A stretch of 48,072 bases of DNA from JALVIU01 sp964462295 (GTDB taxonomy: Bacteria; Atribacterota; JALVIU01). The notes under the pieces were generated by a model that saw nothing but the letters and a program-made list of their open reading frames with translations, was not told the DNA's origin and did not search any database. The position numbers and the translations under genes are program-made. Shown here piece after piece: positions 16,557 through 25,180 of this stretch (positions are counted from its first letter, which is position 1; every line of letters begins with the position of its first letter). The stretch spans positions 1 through 48,072 of the forward strand of contig CAYWXH010000008.1 in the NCBI GenBank assembly GCA_964462295.1, in the 5' to 3' direction.

Positions 16557-17456
16557 CTATTGAGCCTCTGTTACTGTAATCGTAAGGGATCCCATGGCTG
16601 TTGCCCCCTGATTGTCTGTTACTATAAGTGTTACATTATAGGTGCCTGCTTGAGCATATGTATGTGTAGGAAATTGTTCACTTGAAGTGGTTCCGTCTCC
16701 AAAATTCCATATATATGCTACAATATTACCATCTGGGTCTTCTGCATGGGATAGGAATTTTACAGTAAGTGGGGCAGTTCCAGAATTTATATTTCCATCT
16801 GTGGCTATCCACACAGTGGGTGGCTGATTTGTCGGAGTGGAACTCACTACATTTACCAAGAGGGTATCTGTTGCAATATGCCCTTGTGAGTCGATACCCT
16901 GTAAGGTAACTGTATATGTACCTGGGGTTGTATAGGTATATGTAACATTTTGTCCTTGTGCATCATAAGTACCATCAGATTGAAAGTCCCACTTATAGAC
17001 TACAATCCCTACAGCATTGGTAGCTGTTGCCGAAAATTGTACCGGTGTCCCTGTGTTTACTGTTTGATCTTGTCCAGCATACACGATGAAAGTCCCTGTT
17101 ACACCACTATTTTCCGGAATAAGCATAAAGTTTTGTGTATATGTTTCTGTATCTATTTTGACAGTTTCCGTTTGACTTAGAAATCCTGTCTTTTCTGCTT
17201 TTATTATTATAAAACCCATTGGAACATCAGTAATATTATATTTTCCATCTTCATCCGTTGTAGCTGTCAGCGTAGAACTATTTGAAGAACTTGTGGTTAT
17301 AGTAATGGTTGCCCCTTCTATAGGATTTCCTGAAAGGTCTACAACTTTACCAGTTATAGTACTTACCTTGACAGGTTTTAGGCAACCTCCTAAGCTGATT
17401 ATAAAAAGCAGCAATATGGAGATGACTATTATTCTGTGTAACCATTTAAAATTCAT
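16557..17456 (-). CDS. PKD-domain surface lipoprotein
   Basis: The product has 299 residues from ATG 17456, preceded by AGGAGGA on the minus strand. A hydrophobic signal ends in a lipobox (SLGGC) with Cys25. Then come a carboxypeptidase-regulatory-like beta domain at about 30-105 (TGKVVDLSGNPIEGATITI) and two PKD domains at about 123-205 and 208-297, with YKWDFQSDGTY and YIWNFGDGTTSS. No catalytic domain is visible, so binding or surface adhesion is plausible but unproved. It is the only gene on this strand and sits between ttuA and the flagellar cluster. Confidence 0.88.
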   Translation of the reverse strand: MNFKWLHRIIVISILLLFIISLGGCLKPVKVSTITGKVVDLSGNPIEGATITITTSSSNSSTLTATTDEDGKYNITDVPMGFIIIKAEKTGFLSQTETVKIDTETYTQNFMLIPENSGVTGTFIVYAGQDQTVNTGTPVQFSATATNAVGIVVYKWDFQSDGTYDAQGQNVTYTYTTPGTYTVTLQGIDSQGHIATDTLLVNVVSSTPTNQPPTVWIATDGNINSGTAPLTVKFLSHAEDPDGNIVAYIWNFGDGTTSSEQFPTHTYAQAGTYNVTLIVTDNQGATAMGSLTITVTEAQ

Positions 17457-17482
17457 ACTATCCTCCTTTTTGTTTTTTCTAT

Positions 17483-17511
17483 ATTTTACCATCTTAATCT
17501 AATTTAATCAA
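17483..17511 (-). promoter_or_regulatory. Promoter of the PKD lipoprotein gene
   Basis: On the minus strand TTGATT (17511-17506) and TAAAAT (17488-17483) are 17 bp apart. The start near 17476 leaves about 20 nt before the ATG at 17456, with AGGAGGA between. It is divergent from the flagellar promoter at 17550-17578. Confidence 0.7.
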
Positions 17512-17549
17512 TATTTTTTAGGCTTTTTAGGATTTTTCTTTTATTTGCC

Positions 17550-17578
17550 TTGTATTTATATATTTTTTATGTTATAAT
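17550..17578 (+). promoter_or_regulatory. Promoter at the head of the flagellar cluster
   Basis: TTGTAT (17550-17555) and a perfect TATAAT (17573-17578) are 17 bp apart. The predicted start is near 17585, only 5 nt before the ATG at 17590, so the transcript would be nearly leaderless. I see no sigma-28 or sigma-54 promoter here. Confidence 0.68.
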
Positions 17579-17589
17579 CATTAAAAACT

Positions 17590-17958
17590 ATGGGTAAAAA
17601 AGAAGAAGTTTTTTCATTATACAATAAACTGAATATTCTTTTGAGCAAAGAGAATGAATTACTCAAAAAAGGAGATATTGAAGGGGTATCATCTCTTCTC
17701 GAAAAAGAAAATAAAATAATAATAAATATTGAAGAAATACCGAAAGATACATATATTACAAGTAGTAAAGATAGAGAGGATTTTGCAAAAATTATAGCCC
17801 TATGTATGAAAAAAAGGGAAGAAAACCAAAAATTACTTTCTCAACTTAAAGAGGGATTGAAAGCTACACTATCAGAAATAGAAAAGAAGAAAAAGGCCTT
17901 TAAAGGGTATTTTGAAAGTGGAGTAATATCTCCTAAGTTCATAGATAAAACCAAATAG
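17590..17958 (+). CDS. FlgN/FliT-like small coiled-coil protein
   Basis: The 122-residue protein is almost entirely charged and helical, with two long heptad-rich segments (about 1-48 and 60-105). Size, shape and place at the head of the flagellar cluster fit an export chaperone of the FlgN/FliT kind, but there is no residue signature that proves it. No ribosome binding site precedes the ATG; the predicted transcript start is 5 nt upstream. The HDOD gene follows after 10 nt. I call it by context and general features only. Confidence 0.5.
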   Translation: MGKKEEVFSLYNKLNILLSKENELLKKGDIEGVSSLLEKENKIIINIEEIPKDTYITSSKDREDFAKIIALCMKKREENQKLLSQLKEGLKATLSEIEKKKKAFKGYFESGVISPKFIDKTK

Positions 17959-17968
17959 GAGGATATTA

Positions 17969-18829
17969 ATGGGTAAAATAAGTATGGATGAAATAATAGC
18001 AAAGATAGATGAACTCCCTGCTATTCCTGCACTTGTTATGAGGGCATTGGAACTTATAGATGACCCTCGTTCTCATGTAAATCAGTTGGCCGAAGTCTTG
18101 GCATCTGACCAAGCCCTTACAGCTAAAATTTTAAGACTTGCAAACTCTGCATATTACAGTTTTCCAAGAAAAGTCTCAACTATTACAGATGCTATTGTAA
18201 TCCTTGGTTTTTCTACTTTAAAGAGTCTTATTATAGCTGCATCTACTTACAATCTTTTAAATAAAGAGGTTGAAGGATATGGACTTGCCCAAGGCGAGCT
18301 CTGGAAACATTCTATAAGTTGTGCTATGACCGCAAGACTTCTTGCACGGAAAATAAGATTTAGAAATCCTGAAACAGCTTTTGTTGCAGGACTTCTCCAT
18401 GATATTGGTAAAGTAGTCTTAAATACCTATATGAAAAAAGAGTTTGAAGAGATTTTGAAATATGTAGAGGAGAATCAGGTTCCATTTATGGTAGCAGAAA
18501 AAGAGATAATAGGGTTTGACCATGCAGAAATCGGTGCTAAAGTGGCTGAGAAGTGGAATTTCCCGGAAGAATTAGTAAAGGCTATTCGCTATCACCATGA
18601 ACCCTTGGCTGTTGAAAATAAGACAGGAAAGGCGAATCTTTCTGATATTACCCATTTATCTGATGCTATTGTCCTTATGATGGGCTTTGGTCTTGGGGTA
18701 GATGGTCTTATGTATCCCATAGAGGAAGAGGTCGTTGAGCGGGCAGGTATTACTATGAATGACCTCAATGAGATCGGAAATAAGCTTATAGAGTCTTTTG
18801 CAGATACAGAGCTTCTGCTTGCAAGCTAA
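17969..18829 (+). CDS. HDOD-domain signalling protein
   Basis: This 286-residue protein is an HDOD domain: LPAIPALVMRALELIDDP at the N-terminus, then DQALTAKILRLANSAYYSFPRKVSTITDAIVILG, and LLHDIGK near residue 141. HDOD proteins belong to the HD superfamily; many lack phosphodiesterase activity and act as signalling adaptors, often with c-di-GMP or motility systems. No second domain is fused. The ATG follows AGGAGGATATTA. Its place between the FlgN-like gene and flgB suggests a part in flagellar control, which is an inference. Confidence 0.85.
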   Translation: MGKISMDEIIAKIDELPAIPALVMRALELIDDPRSHVNQLAEVLASDQALTAKILRLANSAYYSFPRKVSTITDAIVILGFSTLKSLIIAASTYNLLNKEVEGYGLAQGELWKHSISCAMTARLLARKIRFRNPETAFVAGLLHDIGKVVLNTYMKKEFEEILKYVEENQVPFMVAEKEIIGFDHAEIGAKVAEKWNFPEELVKAIRYHHEPLAVENKTGKANLSDITHLSDAIVLMMGFGLGVDGLMYPIEEEVVERAGITMNDLNEIGNKLIESFADTELLLAS

Positions 18830-18847
18830 TTTGGGGGAGGTGGTTTT

Positions 18848-19246
18848 ATGGGAGATTTTACCCTTGATGTCCTCCAGAGGGCACTTGATGCCTCTGTCCT
18901 TAGGCAAAAGGTTATAGCTGAAAACATTGCTAATGTAGATACCCCTTTTTATAAAAGGAAAGAGGTTGTGTTCGAGGATGAATTGAAAAAGGCCCTTAAT
19001 GAAAAAGAGCCAATACTTAAACTTAAGGTGACAAACCCTAAACATATAGAGAATATAGGAAATACTAAACTTCCAGATCCAAAGGTAAAAGTAGTCGATG
19101 ATATTGTCTTTAGAAGAGATAGAAACAATGTGGATATTGAGAAAGAATTGGTAGATCTTGCGAAAAATAATATCCTTTATACAGGTCTTACACGATTTGT
19201 ATCCACGAAATTTTCTATGCTCAGAGGAGCTATTAAAGGGAGGTAA
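18848..19246 (+). CDS. flgB: Flagellar proximal rod protein FlgB
   Basis: The 132-residue protein has LDVLQRALDASVLRQKVIAENIANVDTPFYKRKEVVFEDEL, the N-terminal rod helix and loop, and ends TRFVSTKFSMLRGAIKGR, as in FlgB. Rod subunits are exported by the flagellar type III system and form the proximal rod on the MS ring. GGGGGAGGTGG precedes the ATG. The stop touches the start of flgC. Confidence 0.94.
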   Translation: MGDFTLDVLQRALDASVLRQKVIAENIANVDTPFYKRKEVVFEDELKKALNEKEPILKLKVTNPKHIENIGNTKLPDPKVKVVDDIVFRRDRNNVDIEKELVDLAKNNILYTGLTRFVSTKFSMLRGAIKGR

Positions 19247-19251
19247 TGAGA

Positions 19252-19707
19252 ATGGGAGATCCCTTTTCTATCCTTAATATAAGCGCCACAGGTCTTACAG
19301 CGCAAAGACTTAGGATGGATGTTATTTCTGATAATATTGCCAATGTAAATACCACAAGAACTCCTAAAGGTGGACCTTACAGGAGGAAAGTTATCCTTTT
19401 TTCTGAGATTCAGAAGGAGCCAGAGGATGATTTCATCTCTGTATTTGAAAAGATAAAATCTGATGAGCTTGAAGGTGGTGTAAAAGTTGTAGGTATTGTG
19501 GAGGATAAGAGTACTCCTTTAAAAAAGGTATATGACCCTAACCATCCTGATGCTGGTCCAGATGGATATGTAAGTTATCCCAATGTAAATGTGGTATCAG
19601 AAATGGTAGATATGATCTCCGCATCTAGGGCATATGAGGCAAATCTTCAAGTAGTAGGTACATTTCGCAATATGTCTATTAGGGCAATTGATATTTTAAA
19701 GGGGTAA
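19252..19707 (+). CDS. flgC: Flagellar proximal rod protein FlgC
   Basis: The protein has SILNISATGLTAQRLRMDVISDNIANVNTT at its N-terminus and the typical C-terminal VVSEMVDMISASRAYEANLQVV motif. I prefer ATG 19252, 8 nt after AAAGGGAGG, over ATG 19246, which overlaps the flgB stop and adds two residues. Length is 151 residues, normal for FlgC. Confidence 0.93.
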   Translation: MGDPFSILNISATGLTAQRLRMDVISDNIANVNTTRTPKGGPYRRKVILFSEIQKEPEDDFISVFEKIKSDELEGGVKVVGIVEDKSTPLKKVYDPNHPDAGPDGYVSYPNVNVVSEMVDMISASRAYEANLQVVGTFRNMSIRAIDILKG

Positions 19708-19717
19708 GGTGAGATAA

Positions 19718-20020
19718 ATGGGCCTTCAAAATATTACTCTTCTTCCTGTGAGTGTAGGAACCTCTGGAAAGATATCAGAAAAAAAGAAAAATACATTATA
19801 TGAGAACTTTAGTGATGTCTTAAAGGATGCGATTAGTAACTTAAATAATATTCAGAAAGAGGCAGATGAAAAGATGGTGGCCTTTGCCAAGGGGGAGGTA
19901 AAGAGTATCCATGATGTGACAATTGCGGTAAGTAAGGCAGATATTGCACTTTCCCTTGCTATTGAAATCAGGAATAGAATACTTGAGGCCTATAGGGAGA
20001 TAACAAGGATGCAGATATAG
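19718..20020 (+). CDS. fliE: Flagellar hook-basal body protein FliE
   Basis: This 100-residue protein shows the FliE pattern: a variable N-terminus, FSDVLKDAISNLNNIQKEADEKM, GEVKSIHDVTIAVSKADIALSLAIEIRNRILEAYREI, and the C-terminal M-Q-I end. FliE joins the MS ring to the rod. AGGTGAGATAA precedes the ATG, and fliF follows after 10 nt. Confidence 0.93.
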   Translation: MGLQNITLLPVSVGTSGKISEKKKNTLYENFSDVLKDAISNLNNIQKEADEKMVAFAKGEVKSIHDVTIAVSKADIALSLAIEIRNRILEAYREITRMQI

Positions 20021-20030
20021 GAAATAGATT

Positions 20031-21620
20031 ATGGATTTTAATACCATATTAGAAAAGGTAAAAGAGTTTTGGAAGAAGTTATCTCTGCCCTATAAGATAG
20101 GGATTATATCAGGGATAACTTTAATTGTTTTTTCTATACTTTTTCTTTCCTTTAGAGGGGGAGGACCTGAGTATGGGATACTCTTCTCTGGTTTGGACCC
20201 TAAAGATGCTTCAAAAATAGTAGAAGAGCTTAAAAAATCTGGGGTAACATATAAGTTAACTCAAGAGGGAAAGACTATTTTAGTACCTAAAGATAGGGTC
20301 TATGACCTAAGGCTTATGCTTTCTGCGAAAGGTCTTCCTTCTATGGGTGTAGTAGGTTTTGAGATCTTTGATAAAACAAATCTTTCTCGTACAGAATTTA
20401 CCCAAAAGATAGAGTTTAGAAGGGCGCTTGAGGGAGAACTTACACGCACTATAACTCGTTTAAATGAAATAGAGCGGGCAAGAATTCATATAGTTATACC
20501 TGAAAAAACTCTCTTTATAGAAGAGGAAAAACCCGCTACAGCTTCTGTTTTACTTCAACTTAAGCCAGGTGCACACCTTACCCCGGCTCAGGTAAAAGGC
20601 ATAGTCCATCTTATTTCAAGCGCTGTAGAGGGGTTAGACCCATCAAATGTTACCATAGTTGATACAAATGGAAATATACTTACAGATATGTTGGAAGATG
20701 AGACAAATATAAATGCCCCAGAGAGAAGCATAAAAAATATGGAATTAGAGAGGGAATTTGAACAAAAACTTGAGAGAAGAGTAAGGGCTATGCTTGAAAA
20801 TGTTTTAGGTCCTGGAAATGTGGTTGTAAGGGTGAAAGCCCAATTAAACTTTGACAAAAAGAAAATCAACAAGGAAATTTATCAACCTGTTACAGAAGAT
20901 AAAGGTATTATAAGGAGCTCTCAGGAGATAGAGAAAAAAGAGAAGGTAACAGGCTCAAAAACATCAGGAGTTCCTGGTACCTCGAGTAATGTAGTAGAAT
21001 ATCCTGCAGGAGTTGCTACAGGCGGAAATGTAGAAAAATCAGAAAAGAATGTGATAACAAATTATGAGATAAGTAAAGTACAGGAATCTATAGAAGAGGC
21101 ACCAGGGAGTATAGAGAGACTCTCTGTGAGTGTAATTGTAGGAAAAAAGTTAAAACAAGAAGAGCTTGATGCAATAAAAAGGGCGGTAGCTGCTGCCTGT
21201 GGAATAGTACCTTCGCGTGGAGATCAGATTGCAGTGGAGGAGGTACCTTTTGATAAAACTTATATAGAAAAGGAAAAGGCAGCAATGGAAAAAGAGGCCA
21301 AAAGAGAATTTATGTTGGCCATCTTTAAGCTTGTAAGTATTGTTATTATATTCCTTGCATTACTGGGTGTTGTACTCTATGTCTTGCGTTCTATGCAAAA
21401 GAGAAGGGCTGCCCTTGAAGTAATGCTTGGAGAGGAGGCCCCTGAAGGGGTAGTCTCTGGAGAGGGAGCTGTAGAAGAGGCAGAGCTTGCAGAGCGACCA
21501 AAGACGCCAGAAGAGATGAGGAGGGAACTCATATATAAAGAGATAGAGAATCTTGCAAAGGAAAACCCTGAAGAAATAGTGAGAATTATAAGAAGTTGGT
21601 TTGCAGAAGATGAGAGGTGA
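20031..21620 (+). CDS. fliF: Flagellar MS-ring protein FliF
   Basis: The 529-residue protein has a first membrane helix at about 21-41, the YscJ-like ring-building region with KDASKIVEELKKSGVTYKL and RARIHIVIPEK, a long periplasmic middle with a low-complexity stretch (residues 300-350), a second membrane helix near 430-452, and a cytoplasmic tail ending RIIRSWFAEDER that binds FliG. The arrangement is complete for FliF. fliG starts 6 nt after its stop. Confidence 0.96.
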   Translation: MDFNTILEKVKEFWKKLSLPYKIGIISGITLIVFSILFLSFRGGGPEYGILFSGLDPKDASKIVEELKKSGVTYKLTQEGKTILVPKDRVYDLRLMLSAKGLPSMGVVGFEIFDKTNLSRTEFTQKIEFRRALEGELTRTITRLNEIERARIHIVIPEKTLFIEEEKPATASVLLQLKPGAHLTPAQVKGIVHLISSAVEGLDPSNVTIVDTNGNILTDMLEDETNINAPERSIKNMELEREFEQKLERRVRAMLENVLGPGNVVVRVKAQLNFDKKKINKEIYQPVTEDKGIIRSSQEIEKKEKVTGSKTSGVPGTSSNVVEYPAGVATGGNVEKSEKNVITNYEISKVQESIEEAPGSIERLSVSVIVGKKLKQEELDAIKRAVAAACGIVPSRGDQIAVEEVPFDKTYIEKEKAAMEKEAKREFMLAIFKLVSIVIIFLALLGVVLYVLRSMQKRRAALEVMLGEEAPEGVVSGEGAVEEAELAERPKTPEEMRRELIYKEIENLAKENPEEIVRIIRSWFAEDER

Positions 21621-21625
21621 TATGA

Positions 21626-22645
21626 GTGCCACGTGAGGAAAAAGAGGAGAAATTAAGTGGTGTAAGAAAAGCAGCTATCTTACTTTTAGCATTGGGGGAT
21701 GAGCTTTCTGCTCGTATTTTTAAACATTTTGATGAAAATGAGATAGAAAAGATTACCCTTGAGATAGCCTCCTTGGATAAAGTTCCCCCTGAGGTGCAGG
21801 ATAAGATTTTAGAAGAGGCTTATGAGCTTACAATGGCTCAGGAGTATGTGCAAAAAGGTGGCTTTGATTATGCAAGAAAGGTTTTGGAACAAGCCCTTGG
21901 TCCAGATAGGGCAAAAGAGATAATACAAAGACTTCAAAATTCCTTAAGAATTACCCCCTTTGGATTTATTAGAAAGGCTGATATATCTCAAGTCTTAAAT
22001 TTTTTACAAAACGAACACCCCCAAACTATTGCTCTTGTATTAGTACATCTCTCTCCTGCACAAGCGGCATCAATCCTTTCTTCTCTACCCAGAGAAATTC
22101 AGTCTGATGTGGCAGAGAGGATAGCCCTTATGGATAGGACCTCTCCTGAGATCATAAAAGAGGTAGAACGTATGATGGAGAGAAAGTTCTCATCTATCTT
22201 GAACCAAGAGTACTCTACTATAGGGGGAGTACAAGCCCTTGCCTCTATTATGAACAATGTAGATAGGAGTACAGAAAAGGCCATATTTGATGTTTTAAGT
22301 GAGAAAAATCCTGAACTTACCGATGAGGTAAAGAACCTCATGTTTGTCTTTGAAGATATAATAGTTTTAGATGATAGGGCTGTACAGAGGATACTTAGAG
22401 ATGTTTCTAAAGAAGATCTGGCCCTTGCACTCAAGGGTGCAAGTGAAGAGGTAAAAGAAAAGATATTTAAGAATATGTCTAAGAGGGCAGCAGAAGCCTT
22501 AAAAGAAGATATGGACTATATGGGTCCTGTAAGGGTAAAGGATGTGGAAGAGGCTCAGAGGAAGATTGTTAATATTATTCGTAAGCTTGATGAAGCTGGA
22601 GAGATTATTATCTCCCGTGGTGGAGAAGGAGGACTTATTGGGTAA
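21626..22645 (+). CDS. fliG: Flagellar motor switch protein FliG
   Basis: The 339-residue protein carries the three FliG domains: KAAILLLALGDELSARIFKHF at the N-terminus, the EHPQT-type motif (NEHPQTIALVL) at about 131-141, and the C-terminal torque helix region with SKRAAEALKEDMDYMGPVRVKDVEEAQ. FliG couples stator ion flow to rotor movement. GTG 21626 is 5 nt after GAGAGGTGA. The 3' end overlaps the start of fliH by 8 nt. Confidence 0.96.
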   Translation: MPREEKEEKLSGVRKAAILLLALGDELSARIFKHFDENEIEKITLEIASLDKVPPEVQDKILEEAYELTMAQEYVQKGGFDYARKVLEQALGPDRAKEIIQRLQNSLRITPFGFIRKADISQVLNFLQNEHPQTIALVLVHLSPAQAASILSSLPREIQSDVAERIALMDRTSPEIIKEVERMMERKFSSILNQEYSTIGGVQALASIMNNVDRSTEKAIFDVLSEKNPELTDEVKNLMFVFEDIIVLDDRAVQRILRDVSKEDLALALKGASEEVKEKIFKNMSKRAAEALKEDMDYMGPVRVKDVEEAQRKIVNIIRKLDEAGEIIISRGGEGGLIG

Positions 22646-23417
22646 GATTATAAAAAAATTTAACTTCATAAATGAACCTTATATAGTTTACCCTCACAAT
22701 TCCCCTCAAGATAAGAAAGATGAAAGGCCGACAAAATTAAAAAGTGAAAAACAAGAAAAAAAAGAGATTATCCCAGATGAGAAAAGGTTAAAGGCCATAT
22801 ATGATGATGCATTTAAAAAAGGCATGGAAGATGGCTTTGCCAAGGGTAGGGATACAGGTATTAGGGAGGGAAAGATAGAAGGGGAGAAGATCGGAAGAGA
22901 AGAGGGTTTTAATTTAGGATATAAGGATGGCTTTGAAAAAGGAAAAAAAGAGGGTTTTGAAAAGGGTTATGAAGAAGGGTTAAAAAAAGGTGAGGCAGAG
23001 TTTAAAAAGGCTATTTCCTCTTTTATTGATGCTATTTCAAAGGTACAGGAAGAAAAGAAAGCATTAGTAGATCAAATACAGGTAAAAATCTTAGACTTTG
23101 CATTTAAATTTGCAGAAACCATAATAAAAAGAGAGATAAAAAAAGATGATAATATAGTAGTGGATATCTTAAAGGAGGCACTTCAATATATAGTTTTGGA
23201 TGGAAATATAATAGTAAAGGTTAATATATCCGATATAGAAAAAGTAGAAGAGTATATAAATCATAATCTTTCTCTTTTGGAAAATGATATAAATATAAGT
23301 GTAATAGGGGATGAGAATTTAGAGCGTGGAAGTGTCTTGGTGGTAGGACAATCGGGAGAAGTAGATGCACGTATTGAAAAGATGGTAGATAGGGTAAGAG
23401 AATCTCTTATAGGATAA
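22638..23417 (+). CDS. fliH: Flagellar export ATPase regulator FliH
   Basis: The protein has a charged N-terminus and a long run of GxxxG repeats (about residues 63-115, for example GREEGFNLGYKDGFEKG) that are the hallmark of FliH, followed by a globular V-ATPase-E-like C-terminal domain. FliH binds FliI and tethers it to the export gate. TTG 22638 lies 5 nt after GAAGGAGG inside the last codons of fliG, giving 259 residues; starts further upstream lie deep within fliG and have no binding site. Confidence 0.9.
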   Translation: MGKIIKKFNFINEPYIVYPHNSPQDKKDERPTKLKSEKQEKKEIIPDEKRLKAIYDDAFKKGMEDGFAKGRDTGIREGKIEGEKIGREEGFNLGYKDGFEKGKKEGFEKGYEEGLKKGEAEFKKAISSFIDAISKVQEEKKALVDQIQVKILDFAFKFAETIIKREIKKDDNIVVDILKEALQYIVLDGNIIVKVNISDIEKVEEYINHNLSLLENDINISVIGDENLERGSVLVVGQSGEVDARIEKMVDRVRESLIG

Positions 23418-23421
23418 GATT

Positions 23422-24738
23422 ATGGAAATATTTGATAGATTAATAAATAGTCTTGAAAGGATAGAACCTATACGGGCAAAGGGAAAGATAGATACAGTAT
23501 TGGGGCTGGTATATGAGATATCTGGGATAAAGCTTTCTATAGGGGATATGTGCATAATTGATAGGGGAAAGGATAAAGAAAAGGTCCTGGCAGAGATTGT
23601 AGGGTTTAAAAATGAAAAGATGCTTGCCATGTCCCTTGGTGTAAGTGATAGTATATCTCCTAAAAGCAGGGTGGAAACATTGGGCGAGCCCTTTACAGTA
23701 AAGGTTTCAGAAAGGCTTGCAGGGAGGATATTGGATGGCCTAGGGAGGCCTTTGGATGAAAAAGGTGCTATTATAGGGGAAAAATACCCTATTTATAGGG
23801 AACCTCCTCATCCCCTTTTGAGAAAGAGGGTTACAGAACCACTCTCAGTAGGTGTAAGGGCGATAGATGCTTTATTGACCATGGGAAAAGGGCAGAGAAT
23901 GGGTATTTTTGCAGGGAGTGGAGTGGGAAAAAGCACATTATTGGGCATGATAGCTCGAAATACTACGGCAGAGATAAATGTTATAGCCCTTATAGGAGAA
24001 CGTGGAAAAGAGGTAAGGGATTTTATAGAGAGAGACCTCAAAGAAGAGGGGCTTGAAAGGTCTGTAGTAGTTGTTGTAACCTCTGATCAAGAGCCTTTAC
24101 TTAAGGTAAAAGGTGCCCTTGTAGCTACAGCTATTGCTGAATTTTTTAGAGATTTAGGGAAAGATGTGCTTTTTATGATGGATTCTGTCACAAGATTTGC
24201 CATGGCACAAAGAGAGGTAGGGCTTGCAATTGGTGAACCCTCTGCTACCAAGGGATATACCCCTTCTGTTTTTTCTCTCTTACCAAAACTTTTAGAGCGT
24301 GCAGGAAGGGGAGAGAAGGGAAGCATTACAGCACTTTATACTGTATTAGTAGAAGGTGATGATATGAATGAACCTATTGCAGATGCGGTAAGGAGTATTT
24401 TAGATGGACATATAGTGCTTTCAAGACAAATTGCAGCCCGCAATCACTATCCTGCTATTGATATTTTAAATAGTGTAAGTAGGGCGATGATAGATATAGT
24501 CTCAAAAGAACATATACAGGCTGCAGGGAAGATACGAGAGATATTAGAAGTTTATAGGACATCCGAAGATCTTATAAACATTGGGGCATATACATCAGGT
24601 TCTAATCCCAAGATAGATAGGGCAATATCTATGATAGATGAGGTAAATAGTTTTTTAAAACAGGGGATAGATGAGAAGGCATCATTTGAAGATACTGTAA
24701 ATAAATTGATGGAGCTTGCTGCAAGAAGTGGCGTTTAA
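23422..24738 (+). CDS. fliI: Flagellum-specific ATP synthase FliI
   Basis: The 438-residue ATPase has its P-loop AGSGVGKST at about 164-172, GERGKEVRDF, the Walker B segment VLFMMDSVTRFAMAQREVGLA, and the family block GEPSATKGYTPSVFSLLPKLLERAG. FliI energises flagellar export and unfolds cargo with FliH and FliJ. The C-terminal end overlaps the start of fliJ. Confidence 0.96.
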   Translation: MEIFDRLINSLERIEPIRAKGKIDTVLGLVYEISGIKLSIGDMCIIDRGKDKEKVLAEIVGFKNEKMLAMSLGVSDSISPKSRVETLGEPFTVKVSERLAGRILDGLGRPLDEKGAIIGEKYPIYREPPHPLLRKRVTEPLSVGVRAIDALLTMGKGQRMGIFAGSGVGKSTLLGMIARNTTAEINVIALIGERGKEVRDFIERDLKEEGLERSVVVVVTSDQEPLLKVKGALVATAIAEFFRDLGKDVLFMMDSVTRFAMAQREVGLAIGEPSATKGYTPSVFSLLPKLLERAGRGEKGSITALYTVLVEGDDMNEPIADAVRSILDGHIVLSRQIAARNHYPAIDILNSVSRAMIDIVSKEHIQAAGKIREILEVYRTSEDLINIGAYTSGSNPKIDRAISMIDEVNSFLKQGIDEKASFEDTVNKLMELAARSGV

Positions 24739-25180
24739 ATTTAGATTTGAAAATATTTTAAAATACAGAGAGAATATAGAGAAACAGAAAAGCCTTGATT
24801 TTTTAAACGCAGAGGAGGCATACAATCGTCAAATAAAAAAGATAAAAATATTGGAAGAAAAAAGAGATGAGATTTTTTCTTCCTTGAAAGAGATCTCATC
24901 TTCTCCCAATTTTGACATAATTTCATTTAATATGCTAAGGAGTTTTGCATTAAAGATTGAAAATGATATAAGATTTGAAAAAGAGGTATTATTTCAATTA
25001 AAGGAGATTATGGAACTTAAAAGACAAGAGCTTATAAAGGCAAGTCAAGAGAAAAAAGTTATGGAAAAATTAAGGGAAAAGGATTATAATAATTATATAG
25101 ATTTTATGAATAAAAAAGAAACTATCGAACTTGATGAAATTTCTTCAAAGGCATACAATAAAAGGAATCAGACAGGATAA
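24728..25180 (+). CDS. fliJ: Flagellar export protein FliJ
   Basis: The product is an almost wholly helical coiled coil of 150 residues beginning FKFRFENILKYRENIEKQK, the usual FliJ start, right after fliI. FliJ sits in the centre of the FliI ring and connects it to FlhA. GTG 24728 gives the best N-terminus but has only a distant GGAG; TTG 24716 is an alternative that adds four residues. ylxF starts at the next base after its stop. Confidence 0.85.
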   Translation: MAFKFRFENILKYRENIEKQKSLDFLNAEEAYNRQIKKIKILEEKRDEIFSSLKEISSSPNFDIISFNMLRSFALKIENDIRFEKEVLFQLKEIMELKRQELIKASQEKKVMEKLREKDYNNYIDFMNKKETIELDEISSKAYNKRNQTG

